Source: Baffinella frigidus (lineage: Eukaryota > Cryptophyceae > Cryptomonadales > Baffinellaceae). Taken from it: 28,396 nt of DNA. This document shows, in pieces, positions 15,656 through 24,450 of this stretch. The position numbers and the translations under genes are program-made. The DNA lies in NCBI GenBank assembly GCA_026770585.1, contig MU646564.1, positions 429,797 through 458,192 on the forward strand, given 5' to 3'. The stretch's first letter is position 1; the number at the start of each line of letters is the position of its first letter. Below the pieces are notes generated by a model. The model did no database searches. It was not told the origin of the DNA and saw only the letters and a program-made list of their open reading frames with translations.

Positions 15656-15859
15656 ATGCCGCAGCTTGTGAGGCAGTCGTCCGCCCGGGGCTACTGGCGC
15701 CTGCTGGAAGATGCAGAAATCACTGGCCACCGCGCGGTCGAAGACCTCACGACGCGAAAGTGGGATAACGCCGAGAAGGCCTTCACATCCGCCTTCTTCA
15801 TCATCTGGGCGGTGGGTATCGTTTTGCTCGGGGGGTGGCATGTGGCGAACCAGATCTAG
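15656..15859 (+). CDS. Small single-pass membrane protein, 67 aa, unrecognised
   Basis: ATG at 15656 in a good context (GCAAACATGCC) directly after a CT microsatellite leader, TAG at 15857-15859. Residues 1-42 are polar and mixed-charge; about 43-61 (AFTSAFFIIWAVGIVLLGGW) form one hydrophobic segment, followed by a short tail HVANQI. Codons are clearly GC3-rich, unlike the AT-rich DNA just upstream, and an AATAAA lies 138 bp downstream, so a short intronless gene is plausible. Size and layout are like small accessory subunits of organelle membrane complexes, but that is only an analogy and I do not recognise the family. Confidence 0.6.
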   Translation: MPQLVRQSSARGYWRLLEDAEITGHRAVEDLTTRKWDNAEKAFTSAFFIIWAVGIVLLGGWHVANQI

Positions 15860-15996
15860 CTCTCGCCTCGTGTGGCGCACCTCCAAGCTGCGGTCGCGGT
15901 CCTCGCCGCCCATTGCACGATGGCGGTGTTCTCGCTCAAGCGCCAAGCGCTCAAAGGCCTAGCTCTGCCTCACGCGGGTTGACTGTCAACGTGAAT

Positions 15997-16002
15997 AATA
16001 AA
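15997..16002 (+). terminator. AATAAA poly(A)-signal-like hexamer
   Basis: AATAAA within GTGAATAATAAATGTACATA, 138 bp after the stop of the 67-aa gene. Placement fits a 3' UTR end, but the hexamer alone is weak evidence and some algae use other signals. Confidence 0.4.
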
Positions 16003-16148
16003 TGTACATAACTCAATGCGCGCACCTCTCGTCTGCCCCCCGCGTCCACGTTGCCACCCCCGCATCCACCATGCCACCATGTCACCCAACACGCATGCCA
16101 ACCAAATATCCCAACTTTCGTGAGCGCATGTGTTCCCGTTGGATCGAT

Positions 16149-16204
16149 CTTCACTGAAGGGAATACTTGGTGGCCATGTTGGCTTCGATCCGTGATAATC
16201 GCGC
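16149..16204 (+). repeat. Dispersed repeat E, copy 1
   Basis: CTTCACTGAAGGGAATACTT followed by GGTGGCCATGTTGGCTTCGA and TCCGTGATAATCGC. Other copies lie at 17513-17568 and 26347-26403. Confidence 0.75.
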
Positions 16205-16359
16205 TTGTCCGAAGTGAGCAATACACCACCCGTGTACGCGGTGCTGTGCACGGTCGTGACGTGGTCGCTCCTCACGACGCCCGCCTCGGCAACGGCTCTT
16301 CAGTTCGGCACCCCGACGAAGCTCTCGAGGATGAACTTCGACGCCACCATCTACCCTTA

Positions 16360-16431
16360 AGGTCCTTGAGGTTCTTCGAGCTCCCAACATAGGCGGACAC
16401 CAGAAATTGTTCTGTAGAAAGGCCATGCTTC
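16360..16431 (+). repeat. Dispersed repeat D, copy 1
   Basis: AGGTCCTTGAGGTTCTTCGA then GCTCCCAACATAGGCGGACA and GAAAGGCCATGCTTC. Shared with 19671-19767 (same strand), 20802-20890 and 21700-21790 (opposite strand). Here the right part runs directly into a GC3-rich open frame. Confidence 0.8.
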
Positions 16432-16698
16432 GCGGCCTTTTTCGAGGCCGCCCACACCAGGCGGCAGCTGGAGAGCGAGAGCAAGAGCCTTGGGCGATTC
16501 GTCGCGTCGCACCGCGCCCTCCGCAGCGTTGCGGCACTACACTGCGCCCTCGTCACCGACGAGGATTCCTCGGAGTGCGAGGCGTGCGAGGCGTCAAACG
16601 CAATCAGGTTACGCGGCGGACAGCGCCTTCGCACGCCAGCGTGGGAGATGGAGTCGCTCCACCAACGCAGCCTGGGTGACAACGCCCTGCGGAGATAA
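16393..16698 (+). CDS. Possible 3' terminal coding exon, unrecognised
   Basis: An open frame between TAG (16390) and TAA (16696-16698), about 101 codons with no start codon of its own needed. From about 16432 the third codon positions are mostly G or C and the translation is charged and helix-like (AHTRRQLESESKSLGRF, then an acidic TDEDSSECEACEAS, then a short Arg-rich end). TTGTTCTGTAG at 16407-16417 could be a splice acceptor. The first part overlaps repeat D, so either the repeat was exonised or the exon starts after it. The opposite strand is also open here; the plus frame looks more protein-like. No family recognised. Confidence 0.35.
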   Translation, partial: ADTRNCSVERPCFAAFFEAAHTRRQLESESKSLGRFVASHRALRSVAALHCALVTDEDSSECEACEASNAIRLRGGQRLRTPAWEMESLHQRSLGDNALRR

Positions 16699-16840
16699 CG
16701 CGACGTGGCCGTCTCCTTGGCGCCCGCCGCCAACGTAGCTTGTAGAGACTCTGTGAAAAGTAAAGTGTAAGCAAGGTGGAAGCGAGCGCCTCTCGCCCCC
16801 CCTCCCCCCCGCCCCCCCCGTTCTTCCGCGCGATGCCTCC

Positions 16841-17046
16841 CACCAGCAACCCGTAGCAGCTTTTCCCGGGTCCTTGCAAGGATCCGGGATTGTATAAAAG
16901 AATCTTGGTTATTCCTAGGACCCTACAGTAGGAAGGTCCTAGGGACCTACGAATAGCTGACGGGAGATACCAATGAGATTTCATTGATTTGTACCAGGAT
17001 CCGAAAGGTTTCAAAACCCGGGACAAGCTGCGGGTTGTTGCTGGTG
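16841..17046. repeat. Fold-back element, 206 bp
   Basis: CACCAGCAACCCGTAGCAGC then CCCGGGTCC on the left; GGATCC then CCCGGGACAAGCTGCGGG and TTGCTGGTG on the right. The centre holds TTGTATAAAAGAATC and a CCTAGGACCCTACAGTAGG piece like half of the family A core, suggesting an older nested insertion. Confidence 0.7.
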
Positions 17047-17090
17047 GTCGGCCTGCCGTTGGGAGTCGGCTGCGTGGGCATCTCCTACTC

Positions 17091-17193
17091 TGCAGGGGTA
17101 CCTCGCTCATAAGAAACGCGTACCCCCCTAGGACCACCATAGGGCCCTAGATAGGCCTACTGTAGGGTTTCTTATGAACGAGGTACCCCTGTA
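17091..17193 (-). mobile_element. Family A palindromic MITE, copy A3 (internal deletion)
   Basis: Both termini are present (GCAGGGGTACCTCGCTCATA; TTTCTTATGAACGAGGTACC). On the right the GC homopolymer and the end of the core are missing: CTACTGTAGGG joins directly to TTTCTTATG. The core is in reverse orientation. It is followed by TAGGGGTACGTACCCCTGTA, a relic of further termini. Confidence 0.85.
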
Positions 17194-17244
17194 GGGGTAC
17201 GTACCCCTGTAGGGGAACGTGTGCGCACACGAACGTCTGTCCTA

Positions 17245-17366
17245 CTACAGGGGTACCTCGCTCACAAGAAAACGCCCCCCCCCAGGACCCTACAGTAGGG
17301 CTATGCGTAGGGCCCTATGATGGTCCTACGGGGTGGGCGTTTTCTTATGAGCGAGGTACCCCTGTA
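17245..17366 (+). mobile_element. Family A palindromic MITE, copy A4
   Basis: Full copy: TACAGGGGTACCTCGCTCAC to GAGCGAGGTACCCCTGTA with core CCCTACAGTAGGGCTATG. TA at both outer ends is compatible with a TA target duplication. Confidence 0.88.
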
Positions 17367-17512
17367 AGCCACCCTTCTTCCTGCAAAGAAAACATGCTCC
17401 TACACGGACGCACCAAGAGGCTGCCTAGTCAGCTGCCAATAGCTATGGTATCTCCCGCTGAGCCTTTCCGCTGTCGTGCTGCATGCATGTTTAGGTCCTG
17501 ATCTTACCATGC

Positions 17513-17568
17513 CTTCACTGAAGAGAATAGATGGTGGCCATGTTGGCTTCGATCCGTGATGAACGCAC
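17513..17568 (+). repeat. Dispersed repeat E, copy 2
   Basis: CTTCACTGAAGAGAATAGAT then GGTGGCCATGTTGGCTTCGA. 17367-17820 otherwise shows overlapping frames on both strands with no recognisable product. Confidence 0.75.
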
Positions 17569-17824
17569 TTCGTCTCTCGCAGCAGGCAGAGGCGGCTGGG
17601 CCACGGTACAAGCGCCATCATTGGTGGGAAGAAGCTTGGATTCAACTTTGATCCACCACGGGCTGCGCGCCCGCTATAGACATACCGTAGATGGGCCCCT
17701 CGTTGACAAGACGCCCTCACCCACCCCAGAAGCACCACAGTTGCTAGATACACCCGCTGGGCCCCGAGGGTCCTGGGAGGGTGCGGCATCCTGAGAGCGA
17801 GGGAACGAGAGAACGTCGCACGTG

Positions 17825-19615
17825 GAGGCTTTCGGGTTCAGGGTTTAGGGTGTCGGGTGTCGGGTGTCGGGTTGAGTGTTGAGGGTTGAGTGTTTAGGGT
17901 TCAGGGTTAAGGGTTTAGGGGTGAGGGGTGAGGGTTTAGGGTTGAGGGTTTCGGGTTCAGGGTTTAGGGTTTAGGGTTTAGGGTTTAGGGTTTAGGATTT
18001 AGGGGTTAGTGTTTAGGGTTTAGGGTTTAGGGTTTAGGGTTTAGTTAGGGCCCCGAGGGTTTAGGGTTTAGGGTTTAGGGTTTAGGGTTTAGGGTTGAGG
18101 ATTTAGGGTTTAGGATTTAGGGTTTAGGGTTTAGGGTTCAGGGGTTTTAAAGGTTTTGGGTTTGGGGTTTATAGTTTAGGTTTTGGGGTCTGGGGTTTAG
18201 GGTTTGGGGTTTAGGGTTGAGGTTTCAAGTCTTAGGGTTTAGGGTTTAGGGTTTAGGGTTAAGGGTTCAGGTTTTAGGGTTTGGGATTTAGGGTTCAGAT
18301 TTAGGTTTTGGGATTTAGGGTTCAGTTTTATGCTGCATGTCTTAGGCTTGAGGCTTTGGGCTTGAGGCTTTAGGTTGTAGGCTTTAGGCTTCAGGCTTCA
18401 TGATTTAGGCATTTGGCGGTCGGCTTTATTCTTCAGGCGTTAGGCGTTAAGACGTTAGAAATTAGGCTTTATGCATTAGGGTAGTTTTGCCGATGAGTTC
18501 CAGCAGGTTTCATGGTTTGAGGTTTAGGGTTAAGATTTCATGGTTTAGGGTTTAGGGTTTAGGGTTTAGGGTTCAGAGTGTAGGCTTTAGGGTTTAGGGT
18601 TTAGGGTTTACAGTTTCGAGTTTAGGGATTAGGGTTCAGGGTTTGGGGTTCAGAGTTTAGAGTTTAGGGTGTAGGTTTTAGGATTTAGGGTGTAGGGTTC
18701 AGATTTTAAGGTTTAGGGTTTAGGGCTTAGGGTTCAGGGTTTACGGTTTACGTTTTACGTTTTACGTTTTACGGTTCAGGGTTTACGGTTTAGGGTTTAG
18801 GGATTGGGGTTTAGGGTATAGGGTCATGGGTTAAGGGTTAAGGATTAAGGGTTTAGGTCTTAGGTTTTAGTGTTAAGTGTTGATGGTTTAAGGTTTAGGG
18901 TTCAGGGTTCAGGGTTTAGGGTCCAAGGTTTGGGGTTTAGGGTTTATTCACAAGAATTTAGGGTTGAGGGTTGTGGGTGTAGGGTTTAAAGATTAGAGAT
19001 GAGAGGTTAGGGTTTAAGGTTTAGGGTGATGGGTGATGGGTGATGGGTGTAAGGTGTATTAAGGGTTGGGGCTTGAGGGTTAAGGGTTGAGGGTTTAGGG
19101 TTCATGGTTTGTGGATGAGGGTTTGTTGACAAGGATTTAAGTTTTAGGGTGTAAGGTGTAGGGTTTCGGGTTTAGGGATGAGAGATTGGGGTTTAGGGTT
19201 CAGTGTTTAGGGTTTAGGGTTTAGAGTTTAGGGTTTAGGGTTTAGGGTTTATGGCTAAGGGTTGCGAGTTTAGGGTTTAGGGTTTGGGGTTTAGGGTTGC
19301 GGGTTTAGGGTTTAGGGTTTAGGGTTTAGGGTTTAGGGTTTGGGGTTCCGGTTTTAGGGTTTAGGTGTTAGGTTTTAGGGTTCAGAGTGTAGGGTTTAGG
19401 GTTTAGGGTTTGGGGTTCAGGATTTAGGGCGTAGGGTTTAGGGTGTAGGGTGTATGGTGTATGGTGTATGGTGTAGGGTGTAGGGTGTAGGGTGTAGGGT
19501 GTAGGGTGTAGGGTGTAGGGTGTAGGGTGTAGGGTGTAGGGTGTAGGGTGTAGGGTGTAAGGTTTAGGCTTCAGGCTTCAGGTTTTAGGCTTTAGGCTTC
19601 GGGCTTTAGGATTGC
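17825..19615. repeat. Degenerate TTTAGGG telomere-like block 2
   Basis: About 1.8 kb of TTTAGGG-related tandem units, G-strand on top, with perfect runs near 17960-18050. Internal variant patches include TTTTACG units near 18745-18770, GGCTTTA/GGCTTCA units near 18340-18440, and a homogeneous TGTAGGG array at 19440-19560. No gene. Confidence 0.9.
19440..19560 (+). repeat. Homogeneous TGTAGGG satellite patch
   Basis: Around 17 near-identical 7-bp units (TGTAGGG, with a few TGTATGG at the left), far more uniform than the surrounding decayed TTTAGGG repeats. This suggests recent local expansion of one variant. Confidence 0.9.
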
Positions 19616-19670
19616 TCATCAACGCCTCGACGAAATCGGTTGGCGAGCCATGGTTGCCCTTGCCTTCACC

Positions 19671-19767
19671 TTTAGGTCTTTAGGTTCTTCGAGCTCCCAA
19701 CATAGGTGGACACAGGAACTTATCCTGCAGAAAGGCCATGCTTCCTTTCGGATCACATCAGGCCCCC
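19671..19767 (+). repeat. Dispersed repeat D, copy 2
   Basis: AGGTCTTTAGGTTCTTCGAG then CTCCCAACATAGGTGGACAC and CTTCCTTTCGGATCACATCA. This copy includes the right part missing from copy 1. Confidence 0.8.
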
Positions 19768-19990
19768 CGCACACAAGACTCGTTCGTGTCAGGCTCAAGT
19801 CTCCGCCAAGTCTCAGGGTCCCCACCCACTAACTGAGGAGAACAGGGACTGCGGGCACGTGCTGCCTATATCTACTTCTGGTGAACGTGTCTGGGGATAC
19901 AGTCCCATGTAGGATGACCGGAGTGACTTTGCCTCAAAGTGTTGTTTGTCCACCGTTCGTCGAGGTCCGTTCGTCGAGGTAGCCAATCCC

Positions 19991-20126
19991 GTAGGGAAAC
20001 AATTGTAATTTAAAACCATCGGATTCAATCAAAAATACTACACGAATGCTTTAATATTACCAGTAAAAGCCATTCTGTGTAGTAAATTTCATTGCCGAGA
20101 AGCTTAAAATTAAAACCGTTTTCATA
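19991..20126 (+). repeat. Fold-back element, family B copy 1, with TAATATTAC hairpin
   Basis: Outer inverted arms GGGAAACAATTGTAATTTAA and AAATTAAAACCGTTTTCAT. Inner stem TACTACACGAATG (20036) with CATTC-T-GTGTAGTA (20071). The loop holds CTTTAATATTACCAGTAAAAG, so the nonamer TAATATTAC (20052-20060) sits near the apex. A second copy lies at 25320-25458. Confidence 0.75.
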
Positions 20127-20224
20127 TGAAATCACGCCCCCCCTCCTCAATCCAATGGCGAGTGCTCACCCTAGTATCAAGTGGACTCCATGCCCGTTTT
20201 GGCCCCTCTACCGACCAGCACAAA

Positions 20225-20358
20225 TCCCCAAACCAGGTACCTCTAGAGTACCCTACACGTTGAACCCTATACCGTACACTCCACACCCCTCACCCCACAC
20301 CAAAACCCCCAACCCCCAAACTCCGAACCCTGAAGCCTAAACCCTAAACCCTGAAAGT
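20225..20358. repeat. C-strand telomere-like tract
   Basis: CCCTA, CCCAAAC and CCTAAACCCTAAACCC units on the top strand, opposite in orientation to block 2. Short and degenerate. Confidence 0.7.
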
Positions 20359-20458
20359 CGATGGCCTGCCCTGGCGCGCAGAGTCAGCACGTTTATTGAT
20401 CTCTGCGCAAAAACGCGGAACGCTCAGCTTCAAGGCAGGGAGAGGCGTGAGGACAGTC

Positions 20459-20507
20459 TTGTGAGCCTCGGTCGGTCTGGTGACGAGACTCGGTGGTTGA
20501 CTGATAA
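20459..20507 (+). repeat. Dispersed repeat G, copy 1
   Basis: TTGTGAGCCTCGGTCGGTCT then GGTGACGAGACTCGGTGGTT GACT. The inverse copy is at 23671-23713. 20360-20640 shows no gene I can support. Confidence 0.65.
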
Positions 20508-20801
20508 TGCTTTTCCCCTCCCAAAGCGGGGTCTCAAGTCTTTCTGTGTGGATCCAGCGAGTGGAGCGCACCCCTGCTGACCTCCTCGTGATTCCCAGCT
20601 CGGGAGATGCACGGCGTGCAGGAGGGTTAAAAAAGGCAAGGTGGTGTGTGCACGGACACAGAGGAATTCATCACGGGAGCTGATGCCGTCGAACCACCTT
20701 TTTGGAATTTATTGACACCATTTGACACCATTATTCACACCATTACAATCTGCACCCGTACTAGAGACCAACCCCTCACAAATCTGCGCCGGGGGGAGGG
20801 G

Positions 20802-20890
20802 GCTGAATGTGATCCGAAAGGAAGCATGGCTTTCCTGCAGGGCCGGTGTCCGCCTATGTTGGGAGCTCGAAGAACCTACAGGACCTAAAT
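20802..20890 (-). repeat. Dispersed repeat D, copy 3
   Basis: Reverse copy: GAATGTGATCCGAAAGGAAG then GTCCGCCTATGTTGGGAGCT. It lacks the GAACCAGTT part present in copy 4. Confidence 0.8.
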
Positions 20891-20947
20891 CTGACTCTGC
20901 GAGTCCGCGCGAGGAGCTTGTCGTGCGATATCTCGCTAAATAAAATA

Positions 20948-21051
20948 TATCCCTGAAGTGGCCAGTAGGCGCATGCGCCCTACCGTAGGGCCCTAGGACC
21001 TGCCTAGGGCGAGTTAGGACGAATATTCGCCCGTCCACCACTGAAGGGATA
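20948..21051. repeat. Small fold-back element, 104 bp
   Basis: TATCCCTGAAGTGG (20948) faces CCACTGAAGGGATA (21038-21051). The interior includes GGCGCATGCGCC and CCTACCGTAGGGCCCTAGG, which again resembles the family A core words. Confidence 0.65.
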
Positions 21052-21180
21052 GATATGAATGAGGGGAGCGTTGCCGTGGGAATGCCATCTCGAGGGACTG
21101 GAGTGCAGCGAGGCGGTATGCCGGGACCAAGCGTTGCGCAGAATGTCAAATGTCTGCAGAATTTCTGTTTGAAAAGCCCC

Positions 21181-21382
21181 CCCCCCCTGGCAAAATTACC
21201 AGCTGACTCTTTTCACTGCAGGTCAAGCGGCAAGGTGCAGTTGACTTGCTTCGTGGATGTTCCGCGTTGCGCACTCCCCTGTTTGTCATCGCCAGGTTTC
21301 TTCAGTTTCTTTCACCCCCCCCGGCAAAATTATCAGCTGACTCTCTTCACTGAAGGACTTCGTGAATGTTCCGCGTTCCCAT
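21181..21382 (+). repeat. Diverged direct repeat
   Basis: CCGGCAAAATTATCAGCTGA then CTTCACTGAAGG and CTTCGTGAATGTTCCGCGTT at 21319-21382 mirrors 21188-21271. A third partial copy (CTTCGTGATGGTCCGCGTTCC) lies at 21847-21867. Confidence 0.65.
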
Positions 21383-21409
21383 GTCATCGACAGGTTCGTT
21401 CAGGGATGG

Positions 21410-21558
21410 CTTCAAGGTCCACCCTCCATATGCACAAAAAAAATCAAAATTGGGCTCAAAAATGGCTTACGAAGCTTCGTACCCCCCCTCAGTGTTATTT
21501 TTTCGAGTGGAGCTGGCATATTTCTGGTGCCCCTCAAAGTTCCAAAAATTTCGGATTT
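21410..21558 (-). repeat. Inverse copy of the inner part of the 14.3-14.9 kb TIR element
   Basis: On the minus strand it reads CCAGCTCCACTCGAAAAAAT, then GAGGGGGGGTACGAAG and AAGCCATTTTTGAGCCC, which matches 14600-14745 in order. No TIRs accompany it here. Confidence 0.65.
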
Positions 21559-21699
21559 GTTGTGGTGAAAAAACTGATAATTTACACTTTTTTGGGGGGG
21601 GGGAAATACTTTGCCACTATCATACTTTACAATTTTTTTCATCATTTTTAGATCCCACAAAGTTCCATTTTTTTGCCGCGATCCTCTGCACCGGGGGGG

Positions 21700-21790
21700 C
21701 CTGAATGTGATCCGAAAGGAAGCATGGCTTTTCTGCAGAACCAGTTCCGGTGTCCGCCTATGTTGGGAGCTCGTAGAACCTAAAGGACCT
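21700..21790 (-). repeat. Dispersed repeat D, copy 4
   Basis: Reverse copy with GAATGTGATCCGAAAGGAAG, TTCTGCAGAACCAGTTCCGG and CCTATGTTGGGAGCTC. This is the longest version of the family in the window. 21800-22200 has no gene I can support. Confidence 0.8.
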
Positions 21791-22215
21791 CGTTCCATTT
21801 TTTTGAATATCCACTCACCCCTCACCCCTCACCCCTCCCGTTCAGACTTCGTGATGGTCCGCGTTCCCATGTGACAGGTTGCTTCAGTGTGTACAAGCTG
21901 TAGTAAATTGGCGAGAACCTGGAGGACGGGTCGCATCAGAGGACCATCTCCGCACGACCTCCTTCGAGGGTCGACTGTTTCTCTTAAATGGACGACATTC
22001 GTAACACGTGGACGGCCGCCTTCTTCAAATCGGGGCACGATAATTGGCACGAAGCTCTTTACAACAGCGGAATTGACCATTTGCCCTCAAGGTGATGACT
22101 TACATGGACGAATTCGTCACCAAGGGGAATTCTGACCCTCTAGAGACGTAGTCTCGTAGACGACCCCTAGACCTCTCAGATCGTCCTAATCCTCTCGTTG
22201 ATCTCACCTGCCACA

Positions 22216-22680
22216 ATGTCCGGCACGCCCGACCGTCCCCTCCTTTCACTCTCCCAGCCCGAGCACTCCCCCATCGCGAACGAGAACCTTCTTCGTCTTC
22301 TCAGACCGGGGTCCGCCCAGCCGATCGTCGCCTCGCTCGACCCGACCCCGGCCGTCACCCTCTCCGACGCCCTCAATGACCCCGCGCCGACCGCAGCGCG
22401 ACATGCTCCGGCTTCCAGGTACTACGGCGAGACGCGCAGCAAGGCGTCTCTGCCTGCGGCAACGATCGGCGAGACGGCGCCGCGCTGCATCGACATACAA
22501 TCATCAGAGCACGGCTTCGAAGGATGGCGCGGACACTTGACCTCGGATCATCCCATCAACTGGGTGGGCCGGCTTCAGGTGCTCAACGACGTGCACCGGC
22601 TGGGCCGGTCTGAGTTGCTCGGGCCGCGAGCTGAGGGTGTTTCGCAAGTCGCCGTGGCGAAGGCGAACCACCTCCACTGA
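22216..22680 (+). CDS. Unrecognised 154-aa open frame, probable gene or gene fragment
   Basis: ATG at 22216 in context GCCACAATGTCC, TGA at 22678. Codons are strongly GC3-rich over the first ~85 residues, and the region is bounded by repeat DNA. The product begins MSGTPDRPLLSLSQPEHSP, is Pro/Ala/Leu-rich without a signal peptide or membrane segment, and later has a more mixed stretch (SEHGFEGWRGHL, then DHPINWVGRLQVLNDVHRLG). GC3 falls around residues 90-105, so a hidden intron, splice or decay is possible. I recognise no domain. It could be a retroelement gag-like N-terminus or a host gene first exon. The antisense frames are shadows. Confidence 0.45.
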   Translation: MSGTPDRPLLSLSQPEHSPIANENLLRLLRPGSAQPIVASLDPTPAVTLSDALNDPAPTAARHAPASRYYGETRSKASLPAATIGETAPRCIDIQSSEHGFEGWRGHLTSDHPINWVGRLQVLNDVHRLGRSELLGPRAEGVSQVAVAKANHLH

Positions 22681-22847
22681 ATCCGACGCTTCGGGCTAAG
22701 CCTCCCAGTGCGCTCATGGGCACTGGTTGATGGCGGAGAGGACTCTCGCCCGGACTTTGGTTTCAAGGGTTTGGGTGTGGTTTGTGGTGTGTGGTGTGTG
22801 GTGTGTGGTGCGCGGTGTGTGGTGTGTATCGTGTAGGGTTCTGCGTG

Positions 22848-22970
22848 TACAGGGGGTACCTCGCTCATCAGAAACCGCCCCCCCCTAGGACCCTACAGTA
22901 GGCCTATGCCTGGGGCCCTACAGTGGTCCTAGGGGGGAGGGCAGTTTCTTTTGAGCGAGGTACCCCTGCA
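22848..22970 (+). mobile_element. Family A palindromic MITE, copy A5
   Basis: TACAGGGGGTACCTCGCTCA to TGAGCGAGGTACCCCTGCA with a complete core. It directly follows a GTGGTGT minisatellite at 22777-22830. Confidence 0.88.
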
Positions 22971-23110
22971 GGGTACCGTCAAGTGGCGAATCCGGCCGGA
23001 GGGTAGGAGGGGTACTGTGTGTGCAAGCAATGAATCACGATTTCGACAGAATCGAAGAAGTTTGCTGCGCGAAGGCAATGTTGTATGCGAGCAACACATG
23101 CGAACGGTGC

Positions 23111-23211
23111 TACAGGGGTACCTCGCTCATAAGAAAGCGCCCCCCCCTTAGGACCACCGCAGGGCCCCAGGCATAGGCCTACTGTAGGATCCTAGGGGGG
23201 GTGGTTTCTTC
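23111..23211 (-). mobile_element. Family A palindromic MITE, copy A6 (truncated)
   Basis: The left terminus is complete (TACAGGGGTACCTCGCTCAT). The right arm stops after GGTTTCTT and the ATGAGCGAGGTACC end is missing. Core reversed. 23212-23440 holds a small direct repeat (GGATCG then CGTGAAACTTTG at 23220 and 23405) and no clear gene. Confidence 0.82.
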
Positions 23212-23440
23212 TGGCACTTGGATCGCCGTGAAACTTTGCACGGTGCTGCCACATGGTGTCTACTGCTTCCCCGAGCACTCGTGACCCGGCTGCTGAGTGT
23301 ATTCGGGCTCCGTGGCGCCGAATGCTACGCTCTTTCCAAATGTACCCAAATGTACCAACATGCGAAGAGCAGCAAAATAGTTCGGGGATTACTTGCCGAC
23401 GGAGGATCGACGTGAAACTTTGTAGCCATCTGCTGGGAGG

Positions 23441-23561
23441 CACAGGGGTACCTCACTCGCAAACGACCGCCTCCTCCTAGGACCCTACAGTAGGCCCATG
23501 CCTAGGGCCCTAAGGTGTTCATAGGGTGTGTGCAGTTTCTTATGAGCGAGGTACCCCTGTA
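23441..23561 (+). mobile_element. Family A palindromic MITE, copy A7
   Basis: CACAGGGGTACCTCACTCGC to GAGCGAGGTACCCCTGTA. The left arm is decayed after CTCGC (AAACGACC instead of the usual AAGAAACG). Core forward. Confidence 0.85.
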
Positions 23562-23670
23562 CGAGGTGATTGCCTCATATGCCTTATCAGCCTGCGTTGG
23601 ACCCCGCTTGGGAGGAGAGAGGCCACGCCGGCCAAGGCCCACACACAAGCGAGAGAGAACTTACCTTCAT

Positions 23671-23713
23671 TAGTCAACCACCGAGGCTCGTCACCTGTCC
23701 GACCGAGGCTCAC
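23671..23713 (-). repeat. Dispersed repeat G, copy 2
   Basis: TAGTCAACCACCGAGGCTCG then TCACCTGTCCGACCGAGGCT, the inverse of 20459-20507. Confidence 0.65.
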
Positions 23714-23718
23714 ACCTC

Positions 23719-23836
23719 TACAGGGGAACCTCGCTCATAAAAAAACCAGCTCCTCCTAGGACCCTACAATACAGTGTAGGACTATGCCTAGGGCCCTACC
23801 GTGGTCCTAGAGGGGGAGCGGTTTCTTATGAGCGAG
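23719..23836 (+). mobile_element. Family A palindromic MITE, copy A8 (right end lost)
   Basis: Starts TACAGGGGAACCTCGCTCAT and runs to TTTCTTATGAGCGAG, then diverges before GTACCCCTGTA. A short extra segment (AATACAGTGTAGG) interrupts the core. Confidence 0.82.
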
Positions 23837-23966
23837 AGCGCGAAACAATCTTCAAACAATCTTCATTCGAGTTATGGTGAATATTCACCCTAGGAATCCC
23901 GGCACTGGAGGGATAGCCCAGATACCCCTGCCCACTGCGGTCCTGAGAGGCCTCGCCGTCTTATAC

Positions 23967-24116
23967 ACGAGAGAGAGATAGATAGATAGATAGATAGAGA
24001 AAGAGAGAGAGAGCACGCGCGAGAGAGGGAGAGAGGGAGAGAGGGAGAGCGCGCGCGAGCGCGCGCGCGCGCGCGAGAGAGAGAGAAAGCGAGAGAGAAC
24101 GAGAAAGAGAGACCTT
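23967..24116. repeat. GA / GATA / CG microsatellites
   Basis: (GATA)n near 23978, (GA)n blocks, and a GCGCGCGAGCGCGCGCGCGC tract near 24049-24074. Alternating CG is prone to left-handed helix formation. Ser/Leu/Arg-rich open frames on the minus strand here are artefacts. Confidence 0.9.
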
Positions 24117-24272
24117 TATTACTACCAACACGGCCGCCATGTATGCACCCCCGCCGAGGCAACCCTGTAGACTCTCTCTCAAAGGGCGCGGGCGTCTGAA
24201 CGCTACAGGCCCCACCAGTCAACTCTCTTAAGTCAATCTACTCCGGAGGCCTAAGTGAATCTACCTGGGCGT

Positions 24273-24368
24273 CCTCATAACCTTGCGACCTTATGACCTT
24301 AGATCCTCATAACCTTGCGTCCTTATGACCTTAGATCCTCATAACCTTGCGTCCTTATGCCCTTAGAT
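24273..24368 (+). repeat. 32-bp minisatellite, three copies
   Basis: CCTCATAACCTTGCG(A/T)CC followed by TTATGACCTTAGAT repeats with 32-bp period at 24273, 24305 and 24337. Confidence 0.88.
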
Positions 24369-24450
24369 CCTAGATACCCACAGGTCACCTCTCGACTAAT
24401 GAAACCCCGGAGCATGTTCCTTGTTGTCGAAGCGCTCGAGCGGTCTCACT

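Noticed and set aside
17400-17789. 129-aa minus-strand frame
   Set aside because: Overlaps repeat E and another open frame; no domain, no codon bias, no start context.
23890-24222. Ser/Leu/Arg-rich frames over GA microsatellites, also at 27396-27988
   Set aside because: Simple-repeat translation with no coding signature; the apparent membrane-like leucine runs come from (CT)n.
24273-24368. Regularly spaced repeats that might suggest a CRISPR array
   Set aside because: Units are contiguous with no variable spacers and the genome is eukaryotic; a minisatellite.
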